A stretch of DNA of 6,088 nucleotides from Deltaproteobacteria bacterium (GTDB taxonomy: Bacteria > Desulfobacterota > Binatia > UBA9968): positions 1 to 6,088 of the forward strand of contig JACPFE010000373.1 in assembly GCA_016183145.1 (NCBI GenBank), read 5' to 3'. Under the pieces are notes generated by a model. It made no database searches. It saw nothing but the letters and a program-made list of their open reading frames with translations, and had not been told where the DNA came from. How positions within the stretch are numbered: position 1 is the first letter of the stretch; the number at the start of each line of letters is the position of its first letter. The translations under genes and the position numbers were made by a program. Below, piece by piece: positions 1 to 5,217 of this stretch.

Positions 1-60
1 AAGGGCGGGTTTGAAAGCCGCCCCTACTGGATGCCCGCTTCGGCGGGCATGACGGAGGAG
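1..60. repeat. Dispersed intergenic repeat with two stem-loops (partial at window edge)
   Basis: Two short GC-rich inverted repeats lie side by side. The first pairs GGGCGG (3-8) with CCGCCC (18-23). The second pairs ATGCCCGC (31-38) with GCGGGCAT (43-50) across a TTCG loop, an 8-bp perfect stem, and is followed by GACGGAGGAG. This 'TGGATGCCCGC...GCGGGCATGACGG' style resembles short palindromic intergenic repeats that are common in many environmental proteobacterial-like genomes; that resemblance is recalled, not searched. No T-run follows either stem on the plus strand, so a Rho-independent terminator is less likely than a REP-like element. The left edge is cut by the window. Confidence 0.55.
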
Positions 61-160
61 AGACCACCCGCCTCATTTGCGAACTTCTGACTGGCGTCAC
101 TTGGAGCGCGGCTTCACAAGGCATGTTTCTTGCGGCTCCAATGCGTAGCCTGGGTTTTCA

Positions 161-166
161 AGGAGG
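161..166 (+). promoter_or_regulatory. Shine-Dalgarno site fixing a GTG start
   Basis: AGGAGG lies 6 bases upstream of GTG at 173-175. It decides the start of the small four-cysteine protein, because no in-frame ATG with a better site is present. Confidence 0.7.
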
Positions 167-172
167 AATGCC

Positions 173-415
173 GTGAACACTTTATTCTCGACGTTGGCGT
201 GGCTGGCGACCGGCCGGCGTTACGTTTTTACGCCGATGGCCAGCCGTTTTCATATCAAGAAAGTCGTTAAATGTCCGGAATTCGATCAGCCCGCCGAGAT
301 TCTGGTCGACCGGGCTCCGAGTTCTACCTCCAAGCCCAAGAAGAAGCTGTTTTCGATCAGAAACTGCAGTTTATGGCCCAAGACAAAGGGCTGCACCCAG
401 ACATGCGAAAAATAG
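173..415 (+). CDS. Small four-cysteine protein, function unknown
   Basis: This 80-residue protein starts at GTG with a perfect AGGAGG six bases upstream. The first 32 residues are weakly hydrophobic and basic. Then comes VKCPEFDQPAEILVD (residues 32-46), a Lys/Ser/Pro-rich linker (about 49-59), and a C-terminal knot containing NCSLWPKTKGCTQTCEK. The cysteines are at 34, 65, 74 and 78 (C-X30-C-X8-C-X3-C). The Cys-Pro turn followed by the Cys-X8-Cys-X3-Cys group suggests a small zinc- or iron-sulfur-binding fold or a redox protein. I recall similar short proteins ('CPxTGxPAEVxVD ... CSxWPExxGCxQxC') from environmental bacterial genomes, but cannot name a characterised family. It stands alone, convergent with the DUF1488 gene. 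The strong ribosome site and cysteine pattern argue that it is real; its role is unknown. Confidence 0.72.
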   Translation: MNTLFSTLAWLATGRRYVFTPMASRFHIKKVVKCPEFDQPAEILVDRAPSSTSKPKKKLFSIRNCSLWPKTKGCTQTCEK

Positions 416-483
416 GCCGCTTCATTCTTGTGAAGAAACGCGAAGCCGATTGAAGTCGCGATCGCACTGCGTCCAGCGGCAAT

Positions 484-747
484 TTACAGATCCGCGCTTC
501 GAATCAGCAGCGTGCCATCGTCTTCGAAGCGGCGTTGCTCGATCAGGTTGGTTGCAATCTCATAAATTCGAGCGCGGTGGCTCCTGAAAGCCGGCAAGGG
601 GTCATCGTGATAGGTGCCGAAACGATCCGCCAGCGCCTCGATTGAAACCCCGCAGTCGATGCACTTGTCGTCGACAATGGCGCTGAACCAAACGACTTTT
701 CGCCTGTGGTGGTCGTACCATTCGTCCGCACTAAACTCGATATTCAT
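484..747 (-). CDS. DUF1488 family protein
   Basis: The predicted protein has 87 residues and matches the general layout of the DUF1488 family: an N-terminal beta-rich part ending in KVVWFSAIVDDKCIDCGVS (residues 16-34), a helix with EALADRFG (36-43), and a C-terminal RARIYEIATNLIEQRRFEDD stretch before a closing 'GTLLIRSADL'. The family is uncharacterised. The frame stays open further upstream to 930, but I chose the ATG at 747 because GAGGG stands a few bases before it and family members begin near MxIxF, whereas the extension is low-complexity and family-unlike. It lies 195 bp downstream of the slipin gene on the same strand, so it may be read from its own promoter; none is obvious. Codon use looks like the central operon. 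Confidence 0.8.
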   Translation of the reverse strand: MNIEFSADEWYDHHRRKVVWFSAIVDDKCIDCGVSIEALADRFGTYHDDPLPAFRSHRARIYEIATNLIEQRRFEDDGTLLIRSADL

Positions 748-942
748 ATCGTTCCCTCTTGCACCATGGCTAAGATTTGCGCCGGACTCCTCGTGCATCG
801 TCCACCTCCCCCTATCACGCTGCGTCGTGGATAAGACGGCGCGCGCTGTGATCGAGAACCTGTTGGGTGTGGACCTCGACCTGTCGCAAGAAGGATGGCG
901 ATACCGCGTAATGACTTTGTTTCGGAGCATGAATAAGCCGAG

Positions 943-1725
943 TTAGGATTCGGTTTTTTCCCTGTTCTTGTTGAGCAGGCTGGCGACAAGATCGAGGGGT
1001 ATCGGCAGGACGACGGTTTGGTTGTTTTCCGCGGCCACCTGCACCAGGCTTTGAAGATATCTCAAATGCATCGCGGTCGGCTGTTTAGCGATCACCGCGG
1101 CGGCTTCCGCCAGCTTCTGCGAAGCTTGGAACTCACCGTCGGCGTGAATCACTTTGGCGCGCCGTTCCCGTTCCGCTTCCGCCTGTTTGGCCATGGCGCG
1201 CTGCATTTCTTGGGGTAGATCGATATGTTTCACCTCCACCAACACGACCTTGATGCCCCAGGGGTCGGTTTGCGCATCGATGATCCCTTGAATCCGGCTG
1301 TTAATTTTCTCCCGCTCGGCCAGCAGCTCGTCTAACTGGGCTTGGCCGCAGACGCTGCGCAACGTGACCTGGGCAAGCTGAGAGGTGGCGAACAGATAGT
1401 TTTCCACCTCGCGGATCGCGCGATTGGGATCGATGACTCGGAAATAGAGGACTGCGCTTACTTTGACGGAGACGTTGTCCCGGGTGATAATGTCTTGCGG
1501 CGGCACGTCCATCGTCACGGTGCGCAGATCGACGCGGAGCATTTTTTCGACGAGCGGGATCACATAGGTTATGCCAGGCCCGCGCGGCGCTACCATGCGC
1601 CCCAAACGAAAGATGACGGCGCGCTCGTATTCCTTGAGAATCTTGATGCCGGTGATGATGATGAGCGCGGCGATGACGAGGACTGTTCCCGCGGGTCCGA
1701 GCAGTTGCCCGATGAATTCCAACAT
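943..1725 (-). CDS. Slipin (stomatin/SPFH-domain membrane protein)
   Basis: This 260-residue membrane-anchored SPFH protein has the normal slipin length. Residues about 11-30 form one hydrophobic anchor (AGTVLVIAALIIITGIKIL). The slipin signature EYERAVIFRLGR follows at 32-43, then GPGITYVIP (49-57), VDLRTVTMDVPPQ (65-77), ITRDNVSVKVSAVLYFRV (80-97), LRSVCGQAQLDELLAER (122-138), and the WGIKV...EVKHIDLP segment (156-171). A charged helical region, QRAMAKQAEAERERRAKVI (175-193), is typical of the coiled coil used for oligomerisation. Slipins form large ring-like assemblies at the membrane and often pair with an NfeD protease-like partner; no nfeD is next to this gene here. The ATG has AGGAGA five to six bases upstream. 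The gene starts 43 bp after rtcB on the same strand, so co-transcription is likely. Its exact role in this organism is not known. Confidence 0.93.
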   Translation of the reverse strand: MLEFIGQLLGPAGTVLVIAALIIITGIKILKEYERAVIFRLGRMVAPRGPGITYVIPLVEKMLRVDLRTVTMDVPPQDIITRDNVSVKVSAVLYFRVIDPNRAIREVENYLFATSQLAQVTLRSVCGQAQLDELLAEREKINSRIQGIIDAQTDPWGIKVVLVEVKHIDLPQEMQRAMAKQAEAERERRAKVIHADGEFQASQKLAEAAAVIAKQPTAMHLRYLQSLVQVAAENNQTVVLPIPLDLVASLLNKNREKTES

Positions 1726-1768
1726 GAGGTTCTCCTAGAAGACCGTTCAAAGCGTTCAAGTCGTAACT

Positions 1769-2551
1769 TTAGCCCTTAATGCATATCACCGGTTCCAGCC
1801 GCGCCACGGTGCGCGCTAGACCGGCATGGTCGGCGGCCTCGACGACCGCGCTGACATCTTTATAGGCTCCCGGCGCTTCTTCGGCAACTCCACGCATCGA
1901 CCGGCTCCGGATTAGAACTCCATGGCCGGCGAGATTCCGCACTACTTCCGCTCCACGCCACTGTCTTAGAGCCTGATGGCGGCTCATGCTGCGACCGGCG
2001 CCGTGACAGGCGGAGCCGAATGCGAGATCCGTGCCTTTCGTTGTTCCCGACAGAATATAGGACGCGGTGCCCATCGTGCCGCCGATCAAAACCGGCTGAC
2101 CGACTTCTCTGAAAAACTCTGGTACGGTTTCGTGCCCGGGCCCAAAGGCGCGGGTGGCGCCCTTGCGGTGGACGAACAGCCGCATCTTTTTTCCGTCCAC
2201 GGCATGCTCTTCAACTTTGCAGGTGCTGTGCGATACGTCGTAAAGCAGCGGCAGCTCGGCTTGGGAAAATATCTCCTCGAACGCTTCCCGCACCAGGTGT
2301 GTGATGATCTGTCGATTCGCCAGCGCGCAATTGATCGCCGCCCGCATGGCGCCCAGATAGGCTTGCCCCACGGGCGAGTGGATCGGCGCGCAAGCCAGCT
2401 CGCGGTCGGGGAGATCGATACCGTATTGCGAAGCGGCGGCCGCCATACGGGTGAGAAATTCAGTGCCAATCTCAAGCCAGCTCGCGGTCGGGGAGATCGA
2501 TACCGTATTGCGAGGCAGCGGCGGCCATGCGGGTGAGAAATTCAGTCCCAA
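1769..2551 (-). CDS. rtcB: RtcB RNA ligase, C-terminal part (frameshifted from N-terminal part)
   Basis: This frame carries the second half of RtcB. Genuine homology begins at IGTEFLTRMAAAASQYG, encoded by the left copy of an 82-bp repeat, and runs to VICIKG. The first 27 or so residues of the open frame, from the ATG at 2551, are an out-of-frame reading of the right repeat copy and are not protein-like, so this is not an independent gene start. Conserved RtcB elements are YDVSHSTCKVEEH, with the metal-binding His; HRKGATRAFGPGH; the GGTMGTASYIL loop; and CHGAGRSMSR, whose His is the residue that becomes guanylylated in this family. In a restored 476-residue protein counted from the ATG at 3281, these histidines are 324 and 399. 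The C-terminus is complete. As written the DNA separates this half from the N-terminal half by a +1 frame change, so an intact enzyme would need the repeat to be an artefact or recoding to occur; I favour artefact or mutation. Confidence 0.9.
   Translation of the reverse strand: MGLNFSPAWPPLPRNTVSISPTASWLEIGTEFLTRMAAAASQYGIDLPDRELACAPIHSPVGQAYLGAMRAAINCALANRQIITHLVREAFEEIFSQAELPLLYDVSHSTCKVEEHAVDGKKMRLFVHRKGATRAFGPGHETVPEFFREVGQPVLIGGTMGTASYILSGTTKGTDLAFGSACHGAGRSMSRHQALRQWRGAEVVRNLAGHGVLIRSRSMRGVAEEAPGAYKDVSAVVEAADHAGLARTVARLEPVICIKG
2391..2472. repeat. 82-bp imperfect direct repeat, left copy (inside rtcB)
   Basis: This copy aligns without gaps to 2473-2554 with six mismatches. The first 41 bp (2391-2431) are identical to 2473-2513, and all mismatches fall in the other half. 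Read on the minus strand it encodes IGTEFLTRMAAAASQYGIDLPDRELA in frame with the C-terminal half of RtcB. Confidence 0.95.
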
Positions 2552-3281
2552 CCTGATGGCCGAGACCGCGCGAGCCGCAGTGGATGCTCAGTACGATGTT
2601 ACCTTGAGAAACGCCAAACGCTGCGGCGATGTCGCGGTCAACAATCTTCGCGACATGTTGAACTTCGAGATAATGATTGCCGGAACCGAGGGTTCCCATC
2701 TCTTCGCGCTGGCGTTTCTTGGCGCGGTCCGAAACTTCATGCGGGTGCGCTCCCGGAATGCAGCCGCCTTCTTCGACCCGCTCAAGATCCTCGCGCATGC
2801 CGTAACCCCGCTCAACCGCCCATTTCGCTCCACCCGCGAGCATGGCATTCATTTCTTTCTCGTTCAGGCTCAGTTTACCGCGACTGCCGACGCCGGCCGG
2901 GATTTTACCAAACAGCGCATCGGCCAGGCGCTCCTTTTTTGCTTGGATTTGATCGAAGGTCAGGCCGGTGAGCAGGGTGCGCACGCCGCAGGAAATATCG
3001 AAGCCGACGCCGCCGGCGGAAATGACGCCGCCTTGGTCGGCATCAAAAGCCGCTACTCCGCCGATGGGAAAGCCGTAGCCCCAGTGAGCGTCGGGCATGA
3101 CATAGGATGCCTTGACGATCCCCGGCAGCATGGCGACGTTGGTGGCTTGTTCATAGACCTTTTCATCCATGTCGCGGATCAACGCTTCGGTCGCGAAGAT
3201 CACCGCCGGCACGCGCATCTTGCCGTAAGGCGCGATCCACCACTCATTTTCCGCGCGCCGCTGCAACCGAGACAGTTCCAT
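2472..3281 (-). CDS. rtcB: RtcB RNA ligase, N-terminal part (truncated by frameshift)
   Basis: RtcB is the GTP- and Mn2+-dependent ligase that joins RNA 2',3'-cyclic-phosphate or 3'-phosphate ends to 5'-OH ends, in tRNA splicing or RNA repair. This part encodes 269 residues: LPGIVKASYVMPDAHWGYG (52-70), GGVGFDISCGVR (90-101) with metal ligands Asp95 and Cys98, GSGNHYLEVQ with His203, and SIHCGSRGLGHQ with His234. These numbers coincide with the archaeal RtcB numbering I recall (Cys98, His203, His234). I chose the ATG at 3281 over the GTG at 3308 because GAGGAG lies six bases upstream and the numbering then fits; the site overlaps the archease stop, suggesting translational coupling. The frame ends at TGA (2472-2474) right after DRELA, exactly at the junction of an 82-bp tandem repeat. 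Deleting one repeat copy turns TGA into TGC and joins the two halves in frame. Confidence 0.92.
   Translation of the reverse strand: MELSRLQRRAENEWWIAPYGKMRVPAVIFATEALIRDMDEKVYEQATNVAMLPGIVKASYVMPDAHWGYGFPIGGVAAFDADQGGVISAGGVGFDISCGVRTLLTGLTFDQIQAKKERLADALFGKIPAGVGSRGKLSLNEKEMNAMLAGGAKWAVERGYGMREDLERVEEGGCIPGAHPHEVSDRAKKRQREEMGTLGSGNHYLEVQHVAKIVDRDIAAAFGVSQGNIVLSIHCGSRGLGHQVGTEFLTRMAAAASQYGIDLPDRELA
2473..2554. repeat. 82-bp imperfect direct repeat, right copy (inside rtcB)
   Basis: This copy directly abuts the left copy at 2391-2472. On the minus strand it encodes VGTEFLTRMAAAASQYGIDLPDRELA in frame with the N-terminal half of RtcB. It therefore codes the same peptide as the left copy with one Ile/Val exchange and five silent differences. 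Since 82 is not a multiple of three, having both copies breaks the gene. Confidence 0.95.
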
Positions 3282-3287
3282 CCGAAT

Positions 3288-3293
3288 CTCCTC
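3288..3293 (-). promoter_or_regulatory. Shine-Dalgarno site of rtcB overlapping the archease stop
   Basis: GAGGAG on the minus strand lies six bases before the ATG at 3281 and overlaps the archease TGA at 3292-3294. The upstream GTG at 3308 has no comparable site. The overlap favours coupled translation of archease and RtcB. Confidence 0.65.
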
Positions 3294-3714
3294 AAACGTC
3301 GACGACACACTGCGCGATCCACCCGCCGTCTTGGTCCGGTGCTACTTTGAGTTCGGTGCAGGTGGCGCCTTTCACTTCAACCCCCAACTCGTGCTTGTTT
3401 TCATCGATGGGCTCGCCCCAAGCTTTGGCGAAGAGACCGTTGCCATCGATGCCGACCTCATAGCGGGCGAAGAGCATCCGCCGTGTTGCCATCTCGTAAA
3501 TTACAGCGTTGAGCCAGTTAACAAGAAGGAGTTCGTCATCAGTCGCCTGGCAGGTAATTTCAACGCACTCATTTGCCGAAACGGAGGCAGGCTCGGTGAT
3601 CACGGCAGTGAGCGCCATGGCCGCCTGCTCGAAGGCTTCGGCCTTGGTCCGGCCGACACCACGCACCCCAATGTCCGCGCCGTGAGGCAGCAGCTCCCAC
3701 CGGCATTCCGGCAT
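3292..3714 (-). CDS. Archease, RtcB-activating protein
   Basis: This 140-residue protein has the usual archease length and layout: WELLPHGADIGVRGVGRT near the N-terminus (family: H-T-A-D-I-G), AFEQAAMALTAVI (28-40), the central DDELLLVNWLNAVIYEM segment (59-75), GVEVKGATCTELKV (111-124), and a closing GWIAQCVVDV. Acidic residues at Asp14 and Asp139 occupy the conserved positions expected for the family's metal site. In characterised systems archease speeds RtcB guanylylation and multiple turnover and widens its nucleotide use. The ATG has an AGAGGGAG site upstream. The gene ends 10 bp before the rtcB ATG and begins 49 bp after the preceding small gene, so it very probably shares one transcript with them. 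The Thr-to-Gly change in the HTAD motif is minor. Identification is confident from motif order and from its neighbour. Confidence 0.94.
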   Translation of the reverse strand: MPECRWELLPHGADIGVRGVGRTKAEAFEQAAMALTAVITEPASVSANECVEITCQATDDELLLVNWLNAVIYEMATRRMLFARYEVGIDGNGLFAKAWGEPIDENKHELGVEVKGATCTELKVAPDQDGGWIAQCVVDV

Positions 3715-3763
3715 TTTCTCCCTCTAACCGCTCGCCACGAAAAGTTCCCAGTCCTGGGGCGGA

Positions 3764-4084
3764 TTACAAGCGTAAGCTCGGGCTCATAATCTTGTAGAGT
3801 TCCCGCTTCGAGGATTGCTCCAGCAGCCCGGAGATTTGCTTCGCCCACTGCTGAAATTCCTGGTTTTCGGTGACCTGCTTGATCTGCGCTTCCAGTACAC
3901 CGGGGTCCGCCACTTCCTGCTCGAACACTAGATCGGGCGCCCCCAAGGAGCCGTAGTGCGTGCGCATGATGCGCGGACGCGATCCGCCGGCATGCTCGAC
4001 CCACCTGAGGAGCGTGTTGAGCCTTTCTTCGACCTCCTGAGTCTTACCGGGCAAGGTATGGAATGTGAGCCGTGATAGATACAT
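3764..4084 (-). CDS. Small dimeric alpha/beta-barrel-like protein (NIPSNAP/ABM-like), function unknown
   Basis: This 106-residue protein opens with a beta strand and loop, MYLSRLTFHTLPGKTQEVEE (1-20). A helix with ERLNTLLRWVEHAGG follows, then a second strand region, RIMRTHYGSLGAPDLVFEQEV (38-58), a helix containing LEAQIKQVTENQEFQQWAKQI (64-84), and a last strand, RELYKIM (94-100). The layout 'PGK..E.E', 'hyGslGapD.vfe', 'FQ.w...i' and 'RELYKI' resembles dimeric ferredoxin-like alpha/beta-barrel proteins such as NIPSNAP or antibiotic-monooxygenase-like families. No catalytic residue is evident, so I give no reaction. The start is secured by a perfect AAAGGAGGT site nine bases upstream. As the first gene after the sigma-54 promoter and 49 bp before archease, it looks like the leading cistron of the RNA-repair operon. 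A role in that pathway is inference only. Confidence 0.8.
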   Translation of the reverse strand: MYLSRLTFHTLPGKTQEVEERLNTLLRWVEHAGGSRPRIMRTHYGSLGAPDLVFEQEVADPGVLEAQIKQVTENQEFQQWAKQISGLLEQSSKRELYKIMSPSLRL

Positions 4085-4093
4085 GGTTTGGTA

Positions 4094-4099
4094 CCTCCT
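4094..4099 (-). promoter_or_regulatory. Shine-Dalgarno site of the first operon gene
   Basis: AAAGGAGGT on the minus strand, with core AGGAGG at 4099-4094, lies nine bases before the ATG at 4084. It is among the strongest ribosome sites in the window and supports the small gene as real. Confidence 0.65.
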
Positions 4100-4164
4100 T
4101 TTGACTGATGGTTCTTAAACTATGAGCAGGTTCGGTTCGCCGCCGCTGTGTTTAACTGTTTTGC

Positions 4165-4179
4165 GCAAACAAAGTGCCA
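4165..4179 (-). promoter_or_regulatory. Sigma-54 (RpoN) promoter, -24/-12 element of the archease-rtcB operon
   Basis: Read on the minus strand the sequence is TGGCAC-TTTGT-TTGC, an exact match to the core sigma-54 consensus TGGCAC-N5-TTGC with correct spacing of the GG and GC. It points at the operon. The expected transcription start is near 4153, giving a leader of about 70 nt before the ATG at 4084. In Escherichia coli the rtcBA operon is sigma-54-dependent and switched on by the activator RtcR, so this site fits the function of the genes behind it. No activator gene is present in the window. A match of this quality could occur by chance once in a large genome, but its position and strand make function likely. 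Confidence 0.75.
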
Positions 4180-4203
4180 ACTCCCAGTTCCATTCCGTCC
4201 GAA

Positions 4204-4230
4204 TAAAAAGCCGCCGGATTCGCCTCCGGG
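4204..4230 (-). terminator. Candidate intrinsic terminator upstream of the sigma-54 promoter
   Basis: On the minus strand CCGGA (4229-4225) pairs with TCCGG (4218-4214) around a six-base loop, followed after CGGC by TTTTT (4209-4205). The stem is short and the T-run begins four bases beyond it, so the evidence is modest. It would end transcription coming from the LysR-side gene and insulate the sigma-54 promoter that follows 25 bp later. Confidence 0.35.
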
Positions 4231-4555
4231 CCCGCGCGCCGTTCTCATGTGCGCGAACAAAAGGTAGATTCTTTTGCAGAGTTGGATGCGTAGCGGCATC
4301 GGACGACATTTCCGGGCTGCCCGCTTGGCGTGAGGCGAAGGTATGTGCATCCGATGGTAGACCCCGGATTTCGTCTCTCCCGAAGGAGCTTTTATCTGAG
4401 AGGTTGTGAAAAAATTGAAAAAAGGTCGGATTCCGCAATTCTCGCCTTAACAAAATCGAATAGTTGCGGCGGCTTGTTTTTGCAGAATCCGATTAATCAC
4501 AAACGCTGAGTTCTTTTCATCGCGTATCCCTACATTTAGACGTCAACCAAACTAC

Positions 4556-5217
4556 TCACGTTTTAGGCGATGATCCGAGAGGCGATGGCCTGTTAGCGGG
4601 CGGAATCCTGAGAGCTTGCTGAGATGTAACCTTCCGGAGGAACTCTAGAAATGTAACCGCGAGGCGCGAGAAATGCTTCTCCTTGTGGTATATAAGATTG
4701 AGAGGCACGCTGACATGAGAACTTTTGATTTTTCTCGTTACGACGGTACCGCTCATTGCGTCCCTCTGTATTGATGAGTTAGCCATAATCGATACGCCTA
4801 ATCCAACACCTATGGCAGTTTTGAGTGCCTCGCCATGACCCAGAACCACCGTCTGTGTGACACTCAATCTTGTGCCGGAAAAAATACCGCCGATGATCGA
4901 GCCAAGCCTGCCGGTATAAGGTAAAAGCACAATCTCTTTTGAGATTTCTTCTGGCGACACCGTACGTTTATTCGTAAGAGCGTGCCCAGGAGGAAGAACC
5001 AATACAAGCTCCTCCTCGTAGAAAGCTTCCTTCACGATTTTTGACGACAAGGGATCTCCAATAATCAGACCCAGATCGACTTCATTTTCAAGTACCCACT
5101 TCTCTACTTGATCACTTTCTGCCACTCTTAATGTAAATTCCACCGCAGGATACTGTTTTCTGAAAGAAGCGATAGCGCGCGGTACGATCTGCGCACTGCC
5201 GATTTTACACGCGCCTA
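4556..5217 (-). pseudogene. LysR-family regulator, effector-binding domain fragment
   Basis: The frame reads LVGACKIGSAQIVPRAIASF at its upstream end, which is the usual start of the LysR substrate-binding domain (compare 'GxLxIGAS...LPxxLxxF'). It continues through QYPAVEFTLRV, VDLGLIIGDP, EEELVLVLPPGHAL, a hinge region, and GLGVSIMANSSIQRD, to FLEFLRK near the C-terminus. The first in-frame start candidate, GTG at 5143, lies well inside the domain and has no ribosome site, so this is not a separate gene; the domain's first strand is encoded upstream of it. The last 20 or so residues after FLEFLRK are a Pro/Ser-rich tail. It joins the HTH fragment only by a frame change, with the linker helix missing. 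The effector is unknown; the divergent transporter gene suggests a small organic or sulfonate-like ligand. Confidence 0.82.

Larger units (their letters stand above)
4085..4555. other. 471-bp non-coding control region between the RNA-repair operon and the LysR remnant
   Basis: I see no convincing gene here: the open frames on both strands start at poor sites and resemble no family. The stretch holds the sigma-54 element, the candidate terminator, and several inverted repeats that could be activator sites. These are TCGGATTCCGCA (4426-4437) against TGCAGAATCCGA (4481-4492) with one mismatch, GGATGC (4284-4289) against GCATCC (4347-4352), and GTTC-N10-GAAC (4241-4258). An upstream enhancer for a sigma-54 activator would be expected within this interval. 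Base composition shifts from GC-rich to AT-rich near 4390. Confidence 0.5.

Noticed and set aside
420..435. Small hairpin CTTCA/TGAAG after the four-cysteine gene as a terminator
   Set aside because: The stem is only five base pairs and is not followed by a T-run.
748..930. N-terminal extension of the DUF1488 protein to ATG 930
   Set aside because: The extension is Arg/Ser-rich and family-unlike, and the ATG at 747 has its own ribosome site and fits the family start.
1976..2536. 186-codon plus-strand open frame opposite the rtcB 3' half
   Set aside because: It is a mirror of the RtcB reading frame, with no ribosome site or family features.
2472..2551. Programmed ribosomal frameshift joining the two RtcB halves
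   Set aside because: No slippery heptamer is evident, and the protein would carry a duplicated 26-residue stretch inside the catalytic fold. An 82-bp extra copy explains the break more simply.
3282..3308. GTG at 3308 as the rtcB start
   Set aside because: There is no Shine-Dalgarno site before it, it overlaps the archease gene, and the ATG at 3281 has GAGGAG at ideal spacing and gives family-standard residue numbering.
2451..3350. 299-codon plus-strand open frame opposite rtcB
   Set aside because: It lies antisense to strongly conserved RtcB motifs and is an expected by-product of GC-rich codon use; the protein resembles nothing.
4115..4453. 112-codon minus-strand open frame between the LysR remnant and the operon
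   Set aside because: It begins at TTG without a ribosome site, has no family-like pattern, and contains the sigma-54 promoter and candidate terminator. I treat the stretch as control DNA.
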